This document shows, one piece after another, positions 50,210-57,587 of a stretch of 64,000 nt of DNA. The position numbers were made by a program, and so were the translations under genes. The stretch is taken from contig NZ_CP109055.1 in the NCBI RefSeq assembly GCF_035975855.1, forward strand, positions 7,006,001 through 7,070,000. The letters run 5' to 3'. How positions within the stretch are numbered: the first letter of the stretch is position 1; each line of letters opens with the position of its first letter. This DNA comes from Streptomyces sp. NBC_01304 (GTDB lineage Bacteria; Actinomycetota; Actinomycetes; Streptomycetales; Streptomycetaceae). Below the pieces are notes generated by a model, which did not search any database, was not told the DNA's origin, and saw nothing but the letters and a program-made list of their open reading frames with translations.

Positions 50210-50824
50210 ATGTTCGCACTCACCCCGGAATTCCTCCTGACCTCGCTCATCATGGTCGTCACCCCCGGCACCGGCGCCCTCTACACGATCGCGGCCGGCC
50301 TGGCCCGCGGCACCCGGGCCAGTGTCGTCGCCGCCGTCGGGTGCACGCTGGGCGTCGTGCCGCACATGCTCGCCGCGATCACCGGGCTCGCCGCGCTGCT
50401 GCACACCAGCGCCATGGCCTTCCAGATCCTCAAGTACGCGGGCGTGGCCTACCTCTTGTACATGGCGGTAACCACGTTCCGGGACAAGGGCTCGCTCACG
50501 GTGGAGCAGGAGAGCACACCGCCCTCGGCCGGGAAGGTCATCGTCTCCGGCGTGCTCATCAACCTCCTGAACCCCAAGCTCACGCTGTTCTTCTTCGCGT
50601 TCCTGCCCCAGTTCGTGGATCCCGGGGCGAGCTACGCCCTGGCGCACATGGTCGTGCTGAGCCTGGTGTTCATGCTGCTGACGTTCGTCGTCTTCGCCGC
50701 GTACGGCCGGTTCGCCGCCGCGATGCGCGGGCAGGTCATCTCGCGCCCCAAGGTGCTCACTTGGATGCGCCAGATCTTCGCGGGGGCCTTCGCCGCACTT
50801 GGAGCCAAGCTGGCTTTTCTCTGA
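50210..50824 (+). CDS. LysE/RhtB-family exporter
   Basis: 204 residues with six membrane helices. Opens FLLTSLIMVVTPGTGALYTI, the LysE signature around Pro-Gly, with ILKYAGVAYLLYMAVTTFRD, GVLINLLNPKLTLFFFAFLP (Asn-Pro-Lys motif) and MVVLSLVFMLLTFVVFAAYG. Exports amino acids or related metabolites. Divergent from the MocR regulator, which likely controls it. Confidence 0.92.
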   Translation: MFALTPEFLLTSLIMVVTPGTGALYTIAAGLARGTRASVVAAVGCTLGVVPHMLAAITGLAALLHTSAMAFQILKYAGVAYLLYMAVTTFRDKGSLTVEQESTPPSAGKVIVSGVLINLLNPKLTLFFFAFLPQFVDPGASYALAHMVVLSLVFMLLTFVVFAAYGRFAAAMRGQVISRPKVLTWMRQIFAGAFAALGAKLAFL

Positions 50825-50903
50825 CTTCCGGCCTCGCTGTCCAGCGCGCAACCGTGCCGGCGTTACGCCGATTTCACGGGGTGTGGTCCGAGGCGGGGTG
50901 ACG

Positions 50904-50932
50904 GGAACGATCAATTTCGGGCACAGTTGATC
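50904..50932 (+). promoter_or_regulatory. Possible promoter/operator of the methyltransferase-terpene synthase pair
   Basis: GGAAC (50904-50908), 17 bases, then GTT resembles an ECF-type promoter. The same segment contains the inverted repeat GATCAA (50909-50914) and TTGATC (50927-50932). Located 39-67 bases before the methyltransferase ATG. Confidence 0.4.
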
Positions 50933-50970
50933 CGCCCCGCCACCCCCACGACCGTAGGACCGGAGAATCG

Positions 50971-51873
50971 ATGGACCGCAGCCTCGTCGCCTTCGATGAG
51001 ACCCAAGTGCCCCTGTATTACTCGCGCAAGACGGCCGACATCCTCTACAAATACGGTCCAGGACCAAGGATCCACTTCCATATGGGCCTCTTCGAGTCGG
51101 GCGCCACACCCAACACGACGGTCTCCCAACGAGCGCTGCAGCGCCGCATAGTGGGCTCCCAGGAGGCGATAGTCGACCACGCGGCCCGCACCTGGGGCGT
51201 GTACGCGAGCCCGCCCGGCTCCGTCCTCGACATCGGCTGCGGTGTGGGCGGCGGCTCCCTCTACTGGGCACAGGAGCACGGCGCCCGGGTCACCGGTCTC
51301 ACCGTCGCGGGCGAGCATCTTCCTGTCATCCGTGACCTGGCGGCCCGGGCCGGGGTCGGGGAGCGGGTCACTCCGCTGTTCGCCGACGTGCACGAGTACG
51401 TCGCCACCGAGCGTTTCGACGCCGCGTACGCGAATGAGAGCTCGGGCTACATGGACCGCGAGCGGCTCTTCGAGGTGGTGGCCAAGTCGCTGAAGCCCGG
51501 CGGCTGGTTCGGCATCCAGGAGCACTTCATCTGCCGCCCCGAGTGGACCGAGTTCATCGACGACTACTACAAGACCCGCCTCGGGACCCTGACCGAATAC
51601 ATCACCGCCGCCGAGGCCGCGGGCTTCGAGCTGGAACAGGACGAGGACGTCACCGACCGGGTCGCCGAGTTCTGGGTGCAGTCGATGGCCTGGAACACGG
51701 CCGAGCTGGAGCGCACGGAGCGCACCGGCGAGCAGCCCCGGGAGGCCTGGACCCGCGAACGGCTCACCGAGTCGGCGATCACCCACGGCAAGCTGTTCCG
51801 CATCTGGCGCGACCACGCGATGGAGACCAGGCTGCTGCTCTTCCGTCTCGTCGGCGCAGAAGGGGAGCGCTGA
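50971..51873 (+). CDS. SAM methyltransferase, prenyl-diphosphate C-methyltransferase-like
   Basis: 300 residues. Motif [21 protein letters not shown] (85-104), then [16 protein letters not shown], and a [20 protein letters not shown] region, of the UbiE/cyclopropane-synthase-like class. The N-terminal [15 protein letters not shown] resembles geranyl diphosphate 2-C-methyltransferase and related terpene methyltransferases. Start: ATG at 50971 after CGGAG. The terpene synthase gene begins four bases after its stop, so the enzyme may methylate the prenyl diphosphate before cyclisation, as in 2-methylisoborneol biosynthesis, or the terpene afterwards. Specificity cannot be read from sequence. Confidence 0.8.
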   Translation: MDRSLVAFDETQVPLYYSRKTADILYKYGPGPRIHFHMGLFESGATPNTTVSQRALQRRIVGSQEAIVDHAARTWGVYASPPGSVLDIGCGVGGGSLYWAQEHGARVTGLTVAGEHLPVIRDLAARAGVGERVTPLFADVHEYVATERFDAAYANESSGYMDRERLFEVVAKSLKPGGWFGIQEHFICRPEWTEFIDDYYKTRLGTLTEYITAAEAAGFELEQDEDVTDRVAEFWVQSMAWNTAELERTERTGEQPREAWTRERLTESAITHGKLFRIWRDHAMETRLLLFRLVGAEGER

Positions 51874-51877
51874 GCCG

Positions 51878-52987
51878 GTGCCACCCGTGTATGCAGAAGG
51901 CAGCGCGTCCTCGCGCATCGGCTGGGAACTGCCGCCCTTCTACTGCCCGTTCAATGAATCGCTGATCCACCCCAAGGCGGCGGAACTGGAGGCCCGGGCC
52001 GTTGAGTGGATCGACCACTTCGGCCTTTACGCGGACCCGGTGGAGCGCGCCTGGGGACTCGCCACCCACTCCGCCGACTTCACCTCGCGGATCATTCCGT
52101 ACGGTGACGTGGAGGCGATGCTCCTGTTTGTGGAGTGGAACTACTGGGCCAATGCCGTCGACGACTGGCAGGACTCCGGCTCCACCGCCACCAGCACCGC
52201 TGCCATCGCCGACCACAGCGCCCGCCTGGTCCGTGCCATCGAAGCACCTGGTTCCGGGCTCCTGCCGCCTTCGCCGCTCACGGCCGCGCTGGACGATCTG
52301 GTCTCGCGGACGCGCGCCATGCTGACCCCCTTCCAGCTGCGGAGATTCTCCGAGGGGACGCGGGACTGGCTGTTCGGTGCCGGGTGGCAGACGGCCAACT
52401 CCGAGCGGGGCGTGATGCCGTCGCTGAACGAGTTCTGCGCCATGCGGATGTCGGTGAACGGAACACGGTTCACGCTCACGTGGTGCGATGTGGCGAACGA
52501 GATTTCAGGGCCCCCGGAGGTCCTGTACTCCGCCCCCGTACAGGCGTTGACGGACGCGGCGGGGTTCATCGTGTCGTGCGACAACGATCTGTTCTCGTAC
52601 AACAAGGAGGATCACCAGTCGCCTTGGGAGCAGAACCTGCTCAATGTGGTGGCCGCCGATCAGGGGTGTTCCCCGCGGGAGGCACTTGGACCCGCGGTGG
52701 CCCTCCGGGACCGGGCCATGACGCTGTTCATCCGGCTCAGGGAACGGCTTGCCCGTGGGGCGGACGAGCCGTTGCGACGCTACTTGGACTCGCTGGCCCA
52801 CTATGTGAGCGGGTGCATCGAGTGGCAGAACCTGGCGCCGCGGTACGCCAGTCCGCGGAACCGGAACTCGCTTCCTGCGGAAGGGGCTTCGTACGACATC
52901 AGATGGCGGGCCACGCCGACGGATGTCCGTACGGATGCGCCCGACATACCGGCTGTCGCGTGGTGGTGGGAGCAGCTGAAGAACTGA
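51878..52987 (+). CDS. Class I terpene synthase (cyclase)
   Basis: 369 residues. Aspartate-rich motif ANAVDDWQD (DDxxD at 95-99), NSE motif NDLFSYNKE (236-244) and the C-terminal Arg-Tyr pair in APRYAS (322-323), which together bind Mg-diphosphate and start cyclisation. It opens with WELPPFYCPF as many actinobacterial cyclases do. It lacks the Pro-rich N-terminal extension usual in 2-methylisoborneol synthase and the double-domain length of geosmin synthase. GTG start at 51878, four bases after the methyltransferase stop; GGGGAG lies ten bases before. Product unknown; a methylated (C11 or C16) terpene is an inference. Confidence 0.88.
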   Translation: MPPVYAEGSASSRIGWELPPFYCPFNESLIHPKAAELEARAVEWIDHFGLYADPVERAWGLATHSADFTSRIIPYGDVEAMLLFVEWNYWANAVDDWQDSGSTATSTAAIADHSARLVRAIEAPGSGLLPPSPLTAALDDLVSRTRAMLTPFQLRRFSEGTRDWLFGAGWQTANSERGVMPSLNEFCAMRMSVNGTRFTLTWCDVANEISGPPEVLYSAPVQALTDAAGFIVSCDNDLFSYNKEDHQSPWEQNLLNVVAADQGCSPREALGPAVALRDRAMTLFIRLRERLARGADEPLRRYLDSLAHYVSGCIEWQNLAPRYASPRNRNSLPAEGASYDIRWRATPTDVRTDAPDIPAVAWWWEQLKN

Positions 52988-53094
52988 CCCCCACCCCGCC
53001 CCTTCCCGAAATCCTGCGGAGCTGTGTCCTCAAACGCCGGACGGGCTGATTCATCGAGGCCCGCCTCGATGAATCAGCCCGTCCGGCGTTTGAG
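52988..53094. repeat. Dispersed hairpin repeat lacking its right outer arm
   Basis: CCCCACCCCGCCCCTTCCCG, AAATCCTGCGGAGCTG, then inner arms of 32 bases (53029-53060 and 53063-53094) almost without a loop. The arm core is CAAACGCCGGACGGGCTGAT. Lies between the terpene synthase and the convergent P450 gene; probable bidirectional terminator. Confidence 0.88.
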
Positions 53095-53104
53095 AACGAG
53101 AACC

Positions 53105-54529
53105 TCAGCTCCCGAACAGCCGTGACCACCAGGACCGCCGGGCGGTTGCGGCCTCGATCACAGGCTCTGCTCGCGGCGAAGCGACTTCCGGCAGAGGCGC
53201 CGATTTCGGGGGCGCCGGGGTGGAGTCCGTGACCTCCGCACCGCGCGGTGTGAAGGTCACCGGCAGTGAGACCAGCTGATGCGACATCAATGAGGCGGAC
53301 CGCAGCAACTCAGCCTCGGGGACGGCCAGTTCCAGATCGGGTAGGCGTGCGAGCAGCGCATCGATCCCGGTGTCCGCGATCGCCCGCCCGATGTCCTGCC
53401 CGGGGCACTCGTGCGGCCCGCCGCTGAAGGCGAGATGCGACCGGTTGCCATGCACCGCCCGGGTCAGATCGGGCCGGATCTCCGGATCGACATTGCCCGC
53501 CGCGAGCCCGAGCAGCACCATGTCCCCCTCCTTGATGGAGGCGGACCCGAGCACCATGTCCCCCGTGGCCCACCGCCCCAGGATCGTGGTGAGCGGCGGC
53601 TCGTCCCACAGGACCTGTTCGAGCGCGTCCGGCAACGTCATATGGCCACCGGACAGATTGGCCCTGAAACGGCGGTCGGTGAGGACCATGCGCAGGGTGT
53701 TCGCGATCAGGTTTGCCGTCGTCTCGAAGGCGGCGATGAGGACGAGGCGTACGTGCTCCAGGATCTCCTGGTCCGTCAGGGCCGTGTCGTGTTCCAGGAG
53801 CCACGAGGTGAAGTCCCGGCCGGGCTGCTCCCTCTTGCGCTCAAGGAGTTGGCGCAGGGCTCCGGTGATGTACTCGTTGGACTGGACGGCCGTCTCGGTG
53901 CCCTTGAGCATGTCGCGGGCGGCCTCCACGATGCGCGGACCGTACGAGTCGGGCATGCCGATCAGCTGGGTCATCACCAGCATCGGCAGCTGTTCGGCGA
54001 AGTCCTGGACCAGGTCGGCGCGGCCGCTCTGGGCGAAGCGGTCGATCAACTGATTCGCGAAGCGGGTGACATAGCGGCGGACGCCGCGCCGGTCGAACCG
54101 TTCCAGGGACTCCGTGACCGCGCCCCGCAGGCGCTCGTGCTCGGCGCCGTCCGCGAAGTTGCACACCGGTTGCCAGGCGGCGATGGGCGTCAGCGGATGG
54201 TCGGCCCGCACCTGCCCCTCGCGCATGGCGCGCCAGCGCCGGGAGTCACGGGAGAAGCGGGACGGTGTACGGGCCACCTCAAGGTTCTCGCGGTGGCCCA
54301 GTACGAGCCAGGCCGGCAGATCGCCCTGGACGAGGACGGGCGCGACCGCGCCGTGTTCCGCGCGGAGCTTCTCGTACAGGCCTCGGGGGTCGGATTCCGC
54401 CTCGGGGCCGTGGAGGCGACGGATGCCCTCGGGCCCGAGCCCGTGCGCGGGGCAGCCGGGCGGAGGCGTGGCCCCGGCGCCTGGAGCGGGGGCGAGCCCG
54501 GACTCGATGGGTGACTCGGACGTGCTCAC
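53105..54529 (-). CDS. Conservon-linked cytochrome P450 lacking ExxR (CYP157-like)
   Basis: 474 residues. The haem-binding loop is FSGGPHECPG (Cys375) and the I-helix LIAAFETTANLI (about 264-275). The K-helix position reads Glu304-Gln-Val-Leu-Trp, so the normally invariant Arg of ExxR is absent. From the literature, CYP157 members in Streptomyces conservons show exactly this loss (EQSLW in CYP157C1), and this protein has the same context. CYP157s usually sit with a CYP154 gene; none is seen here. The start overlaps cvnD by four bases. An extended C-terminal Pro/Ser/Ala tail follows the fold. Physiological substrate unknown. Confidence 0.87.
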   Translation of the reverse strand: MSTSESPIESGLAPAPGAGATPPPGCPAHGLGPEGIRRLHGPEAESDPRGLYEKLRAEHGAVAPVLVQGDLPAWLVLGHRENLEVARTPSRFSRDSRRWRAMREGQVRADHPLTPIAAWQPVCNFADGAEHERLRGAVTESLERFDRRGVRRYVTRFANQLIDRFAQSGRADLVQDFAEQLPMLVMTQLIGMPDSYGPRIVEAARDMLKGTETAVQSNEYITGALRQLLERKREQPGRDFTSWLLEHDTALTDQEILEHVRLVLIAAFETTANLIANTLRMVLTDRRFRANLSGGHMTLPDALEQVLWDEPPLTTILGRWATGDMVLGSASIKEGDMVLLGLAAGNVDPEIRPDLTRAVHGNRSHLAFSGGPHECPGQDIGRAIADTGIDALLARLPDLELAVPEAELLRSASLMSHQLVSLPVTFTPRGAEVTDSTPAPPKSAPLPEVASPRAEPVIEAATARRSWWSRLFGS

Positions 54530-55158
54530 GATGCCTCCGGGGACGAACTAGTCAGGGCGATGGACTGCAAGTACCGCATCAAAGCCATCAGCACATCCCG
54601 ACTCGACTCCCGACTCCGCGCATCGCACTCCACGATCGGCACCTCGGCCGGCAGGTCGAGTGCGCCGCGCAGTTCGTCGAGGGCGTGACCGGGCGCGTCC
54701 GGGAAGGAGTTGACCGCGACCACGAAGGGCACGCCGCGCTCCTCCAGGCGGCCGATGACGTCGAAGCTGACCTCCAGGCGGCGGGTGTCCACCAGGACCA
54801 CCGCGCCGAGCGCGCCCTCGAACAGGCCGCGCCACAGGAACCAGAAGCGCTCCTGGCCGGGGGTGCCGAACAGGTAGAGGACCAGTTCCTCGTTGATGCT
54901 GATGCGGCCGAAGTCCATGGCCACGGTGGTGGTCGACTTGGTGGCGACGCCCGCCGTGTCGTCGACGCCGACCCCGGCCTGGGTCATCGTCTCCTCGGTG
55001 GTCAGCGGCCTGATCTCGCTGACCGAGCCGACCAGGGTCGTCTTGCCCACCCCGAAGCCGCCGACGATGACCACCTTGACCGCGGCGGCCGCCGTCTGCG
55101 GAAGTTCGTCCTCGCTGCTCGGCCCGCCGGGCAGCAGCTCAGAGCTTCTGAAGTCCAT
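54526..55158 (-). CDS. cvnD: Conservon GTPase-like protein CvnD
   Basis: 210 residues. P-loop GGFGVGKTTLVGSV, then a switch region with TTVAMDFGRI, GTPGQERFWFLWRG (DxxG equivalent) and the NKxD-like VAVNSFPD. A small Ras/MglA-like GTPase that forms a membrane-associated complex with CvnA, B and C, by analogy with the cvn9 system. It overlaps cvnC by 20 bases and the P450 gene by four. Confidence 0.9.
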   Translation of the reverse strand: MDFRSSELLPGGPSSEDELPQTAAAAVKVVIVGGFGVGKTTLVGSVSEIRPLTTEETMTQAGVGVDDTAGVATKSTTTVAMDFGRISINEELVLYLFGTPGQERFWFLWRGLFEGALGAVVLVDTRRLEVSFDVIGRLEERGVPFVVAVNSFPDAPGHALDELRGALDLPAEVPIVECDARSRESSRDVLMALMRYLQSIALTSSSPEAS

Positions 55159-55501
55159 CGATCACTGCCTCAATCAAGCTGATGTCGGGGAGTTTGGCGG
55201 GAGCCACGGGCGGCCGGGAGATCACCTTCTGCTCGGCGAGCAGATCGCTGAGCAGGACGGTGACGACACTGACCGGCAGGCCCAGGTGCGCGGAGATCTC
55301 CGCGACGGACAGCGGGCGCTGGCAGATCCGCATGATGGCCGCCCGTTCGGGCTGCATCCCGGGCCGCGGGCCGGACTTGGCCACGATCAGGGTGACCAGG
55401 TCCAGCGCGGTGGGCGCGGACGAACCGCTGCGCCCACCGGTGATCACATAGAGCCGCTCGGGCCCGCCCTCGTCCCATTCCTGGCCGGGGGGCTGCGTCA
55501 C
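55139..55501 (-). CDS. cvnC: Conservon DUF742 protein CvnC
   Basis: 120 residues, DUF742 winged-helix-like protein. Features: ERLYVITGGRSGSSAPTALD, then ICQRPLSVAEISAHLGLPVS and VVTVLLSDLLAEQKV. Adapter in the Cvn complex; DNA binding has not been assigned from sequence. It overlaps cvnB by four bases. Confidence 0.9.
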   Translation of the reverse strand: MTQPPGQEWDEGGPERLYVITGGRSGSSAPTALDLVTLIVAKSGPRPGMQPERAAIMRICQRPLSVAEISAHLGLPVSVVTVLLSDLLAEQKVISRPPVAPAKLPDISLIEAVIDGLQKL

Positions 55502-55935
55502 CTGGCGGCCTGCGCGTCCTGCCGCGGCGGGCTGCTCAGGTGTGCTCCGATCCGCAGCACGAGGTCGCGCATGCGCTGCCCCATCAGGCCCGCGTCCACC
55601 CCTTCGCCCGCGAGCACGGCGAGGTACGCGCCCGCGCCCGCCGCCATCAGGTAGAAGAAGCCGCCGTCCATCTCGATGACGACGAGCCGCATCCGGCCCT
55701 CGCTCTGCGGGAGTTCGGCCGCGACGGCACCCGCCAGGGACTGCAGGCCCGCACAGGCGGCGGCCAGGCGGTCCGCCGAGTCGGTGTCGCCACCGTGCTG
55801 GGCCATGCGCAGGCCGTCCGCGGACAGGACGACCACCTGACGGGTCTGCGGAACGCCCTCGGCCAGGTCCTTCAGCATCCAGTCCAGATTGGCTGTGCCT
55901 GCTGCCTTGCCGGGGTGTACCTGCTGCTGCGTCAC
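55498..55935 (-). CDS. cvnB: Conservon roadblock/LC7 protein CvnB
   Basis: 145 residues with the roadblock/LC7 fold (LDWMLKDLAEGVPQTRQVVV, LSADGLRMAQHGG, RLAAACAGLQSLAGAVAAEL). Such proteins act as GTPase-activating partners of small GTPases such as CvnD. It overlaps cvnA by four bases and cvnC by four. Confidence 0.92.
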   Translation of the reverse strand: MTQQQVHPGKAAGTANLDWMLKDLAEGVPQTRQVVVLSADGLRMAQHGGDTDSADRLAAACAGLQSLAGAVAAELPQSEGRMRLVVIEMDGGFFYLMAAGAGAYLAVLAGEGVDAGLMGQRMRDLVLRIGAHLSSPPRQDAQAAR

Positions 55936-57413
55936 TGCTCGTTCCCCTTGCTAGTGGTCTCGACCTCGGGTGCGGTCTCGCCCGAGACGCCGCTCTGGAA
56001 GGCGGCCAGCCACATACCGGGCTGGGTCTGCTCCACGGGCTCGGACTCGGGCTCGGTCGGGCCCGGAAGTGCTGCGGCTGCTGCGGTGGGGGCCTTGCGG
56101 CGGCGCTGCGGCAGGCCGTTCGGGGTGCGCTCGGTCACTACGGGCGTCTCCGCGTCCAGGCTCGGGCCGGTCGTCGCCCGCTCCACCAACGTCGTGGTTC
56201 CGGCGAGGGGCGTACTGGCGACAGCGGTCCCCGCGGGAGGTGTGCTGGTGGCGGTACGCGGCCCGGAGGACGCGCCGATGCCGTGGGCCAGGCCCGTCGC
56301 GGCCGCCGTCGTGGTGATGAGCTCCTGCGGCACGACGAGCACCGCACGGACACCGCCGTACGCGGACGGGCGCAGCGAGACCTGGAACCCGTACACCTGC
56401 GAGAGCTTGCCGACCACGGCGAGGCCGAGGCGCGGGGTCTCGCCGAGGTCGTTGACGTCGATGCCCTGCTGGGCCTGCCTCAGCATGCGCTCGGCGCGGG
56501 TCCGCGCCTCCTCGCTCATGGAGACGCCGCCGTCCTCGATCTCGATGGCGATGCCCGACTGGACGTCGACGGCGGTGAGATGGACGCGGGTGTTGGGCGG
56601 CGAGTAGCGGGTGGCGTTGTCGAGGAGCTCGGCGAGCGCGTGGATCAGCGGCTCGACCGCGGTGCCGACGACGGCGATCTCGGAGACCGAGTGCAGCTCG
56701 ACCCGCTGGAAGTCGATGATCCGCGACATGGCGCCACGCAGCACCGAGTAGAGGGGCACGGCCTTCGACCACTGGCGGCCGGGGCGGGCCCCACCGAGCA
56801 CGGCGATCGAGTCGGCGAGGCGGCCGATCAGCGCGGTGCCGTGGTCGAGGCGCAGCAGATCGCCGAAGACCTCGGGCGCCTGGCCGTGCCGGTCCTCCAT
56901 CTCGCGGAGTTCCTGGGCCTGTTGGTGCACGATCGCCTGTACGCGGCGGGCGATGTTGACGAAGGCGCGCTGCGCCGAGTCGCGCAGGTCCTCCTCGGCC
57001 GCGACCGCGTCGAGCACCGAGCGCAGCACCGCCTGGTGCGCGGCCGGGACGTCGAGTCCGGCGAGCACCTCCTCGGCGAACTCGCCCTTGCGCAGCCGGG
57101 CCACGAGCTCCGGCAGAAGCTGCTCGGCGAGACGTACGGTCGCCGCTTCCTGCCGGGCCAGGTCCTCGTCCCGCGCCGTCGCGGCCACCTTGAGTTCGGT
57201 GATCTGCCGGTGGTTGAGCGTGATGAAGATGCTGAGCATGGCGGTCAGGCCGACGACCAGGGCGCCGCACCAGATGCCGGCCAGGAGGTTGGCCGGCTCG
57301 GCCAGGTAGAGGCCCAGTGCCACGAACCCGGCGGCCGCGGCTGGTCCTACCAGCCACAACGGAGGGGAGGACTTGGGACTTCCCGGGGATATCCCCGCAC
57401 TCACCCTTTGCAC
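55932..57413 (-). CDS. cvnA: Conservon sensor histidine-kinase-like protein CvnA
   Basis: 493 residues. Two N-terminal membrane helices (LVGPAAAAGFVALGLYL; WCGALVVGLTAMLSIFITL), a helical dimerisation region (FVNIARRVQAIVHQQAQELR), and a HATPase_c domain with the N box LLDNATRYSPPNT and G boxes IEIEDGGVSM and GLAVVG. The C-terminus is a disordered Pro/Thr-rich tail. No conventional phospho-acceptor His motif is obvious, as usual for CvnA. The GTG at 57413 with GGGAG five bases before it is preferred to a GTG at 57431 with no ribosome site. Confidence 0.9.
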   Translation of the reverse strand: MQRVSAGISPGSPKSSPPLWLVGPAAAAGFVALGLYLAEPANLLAGIWCGALVVGLTAMLSIFITLNHRQITELKVAATARDEDLARQEAATVRLAEQLLPELVARLRKGEFAEEVLAGLDVPAAHQAVLRSVLDAVAAEEDLRDSAQRAFVNIARRVQAIVHQQAQELREMEDRHGQAPEVFGDLLRLDHGTALIGRLADSIAVLGGARPGRQWSKAVPLYSVLRGAMSRIIDFQRVELHSVSEIAVVGTAVEPLIHALAELLDNATRYSPPNTRVHLTAVDVQSGIAIEIEDGGVSMSEEARTRAERMLRQAQQGIDVNDLGETPRLGLAVVGKLSQVYGFQVSLRPSAYGGVRAVLVVPQELITTTAAATGLAHGIGASSGPRTATSTPPAGTAVASTPLAGTTTLVERATTGPSLDAETPVVTERTPNGLPQRRRKAPTAAAAALPGPTEPESEPVEQTQPGMWLAAFQSGVSGETAPEVETTSKGNEQ

Positions 57414-57513
57414 CGCAACTCCCGTACGCACCCGAAGATCAGCTTACGGTTGGGTAGCGTAACGCGTTCGAGTGAATGCGGTTGACGTTGCTCCGTTTCC
57501 TTGGCGCGATATG

Positions 57514-57561
57514 CATGTGCCCGGCACGGCGGCGTAACAACGCCTTCGTACCGGGCACATG
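57514..57561 (-). terminator. Strong hairpin after pepN
   Basis: Outer arms CATGTGCCCGG (57514-57524) and CCGGGCACATG (57551-57561) with an additional inner stem GGCGT/ACGCC around AACA. Located 27 bases beyond the pepN stop and before the cvnA leader, both minus strand. Confidence 0.75.
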
Positions 57562-57587
57562 GCAGTGCGTCAGATGCTCAACAGGCC

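Noticed and set aside
50971..52987. Assignment of the pair as 2-methylisoborneol biosynthesis genes
   Set aside because: The cyclase lacks the Pro-rich N-terminal extension usual in 2-methylisoborneol synthases and no cyclic-nucleotide-binding gene is adjacent. The pairing alone is not enough.
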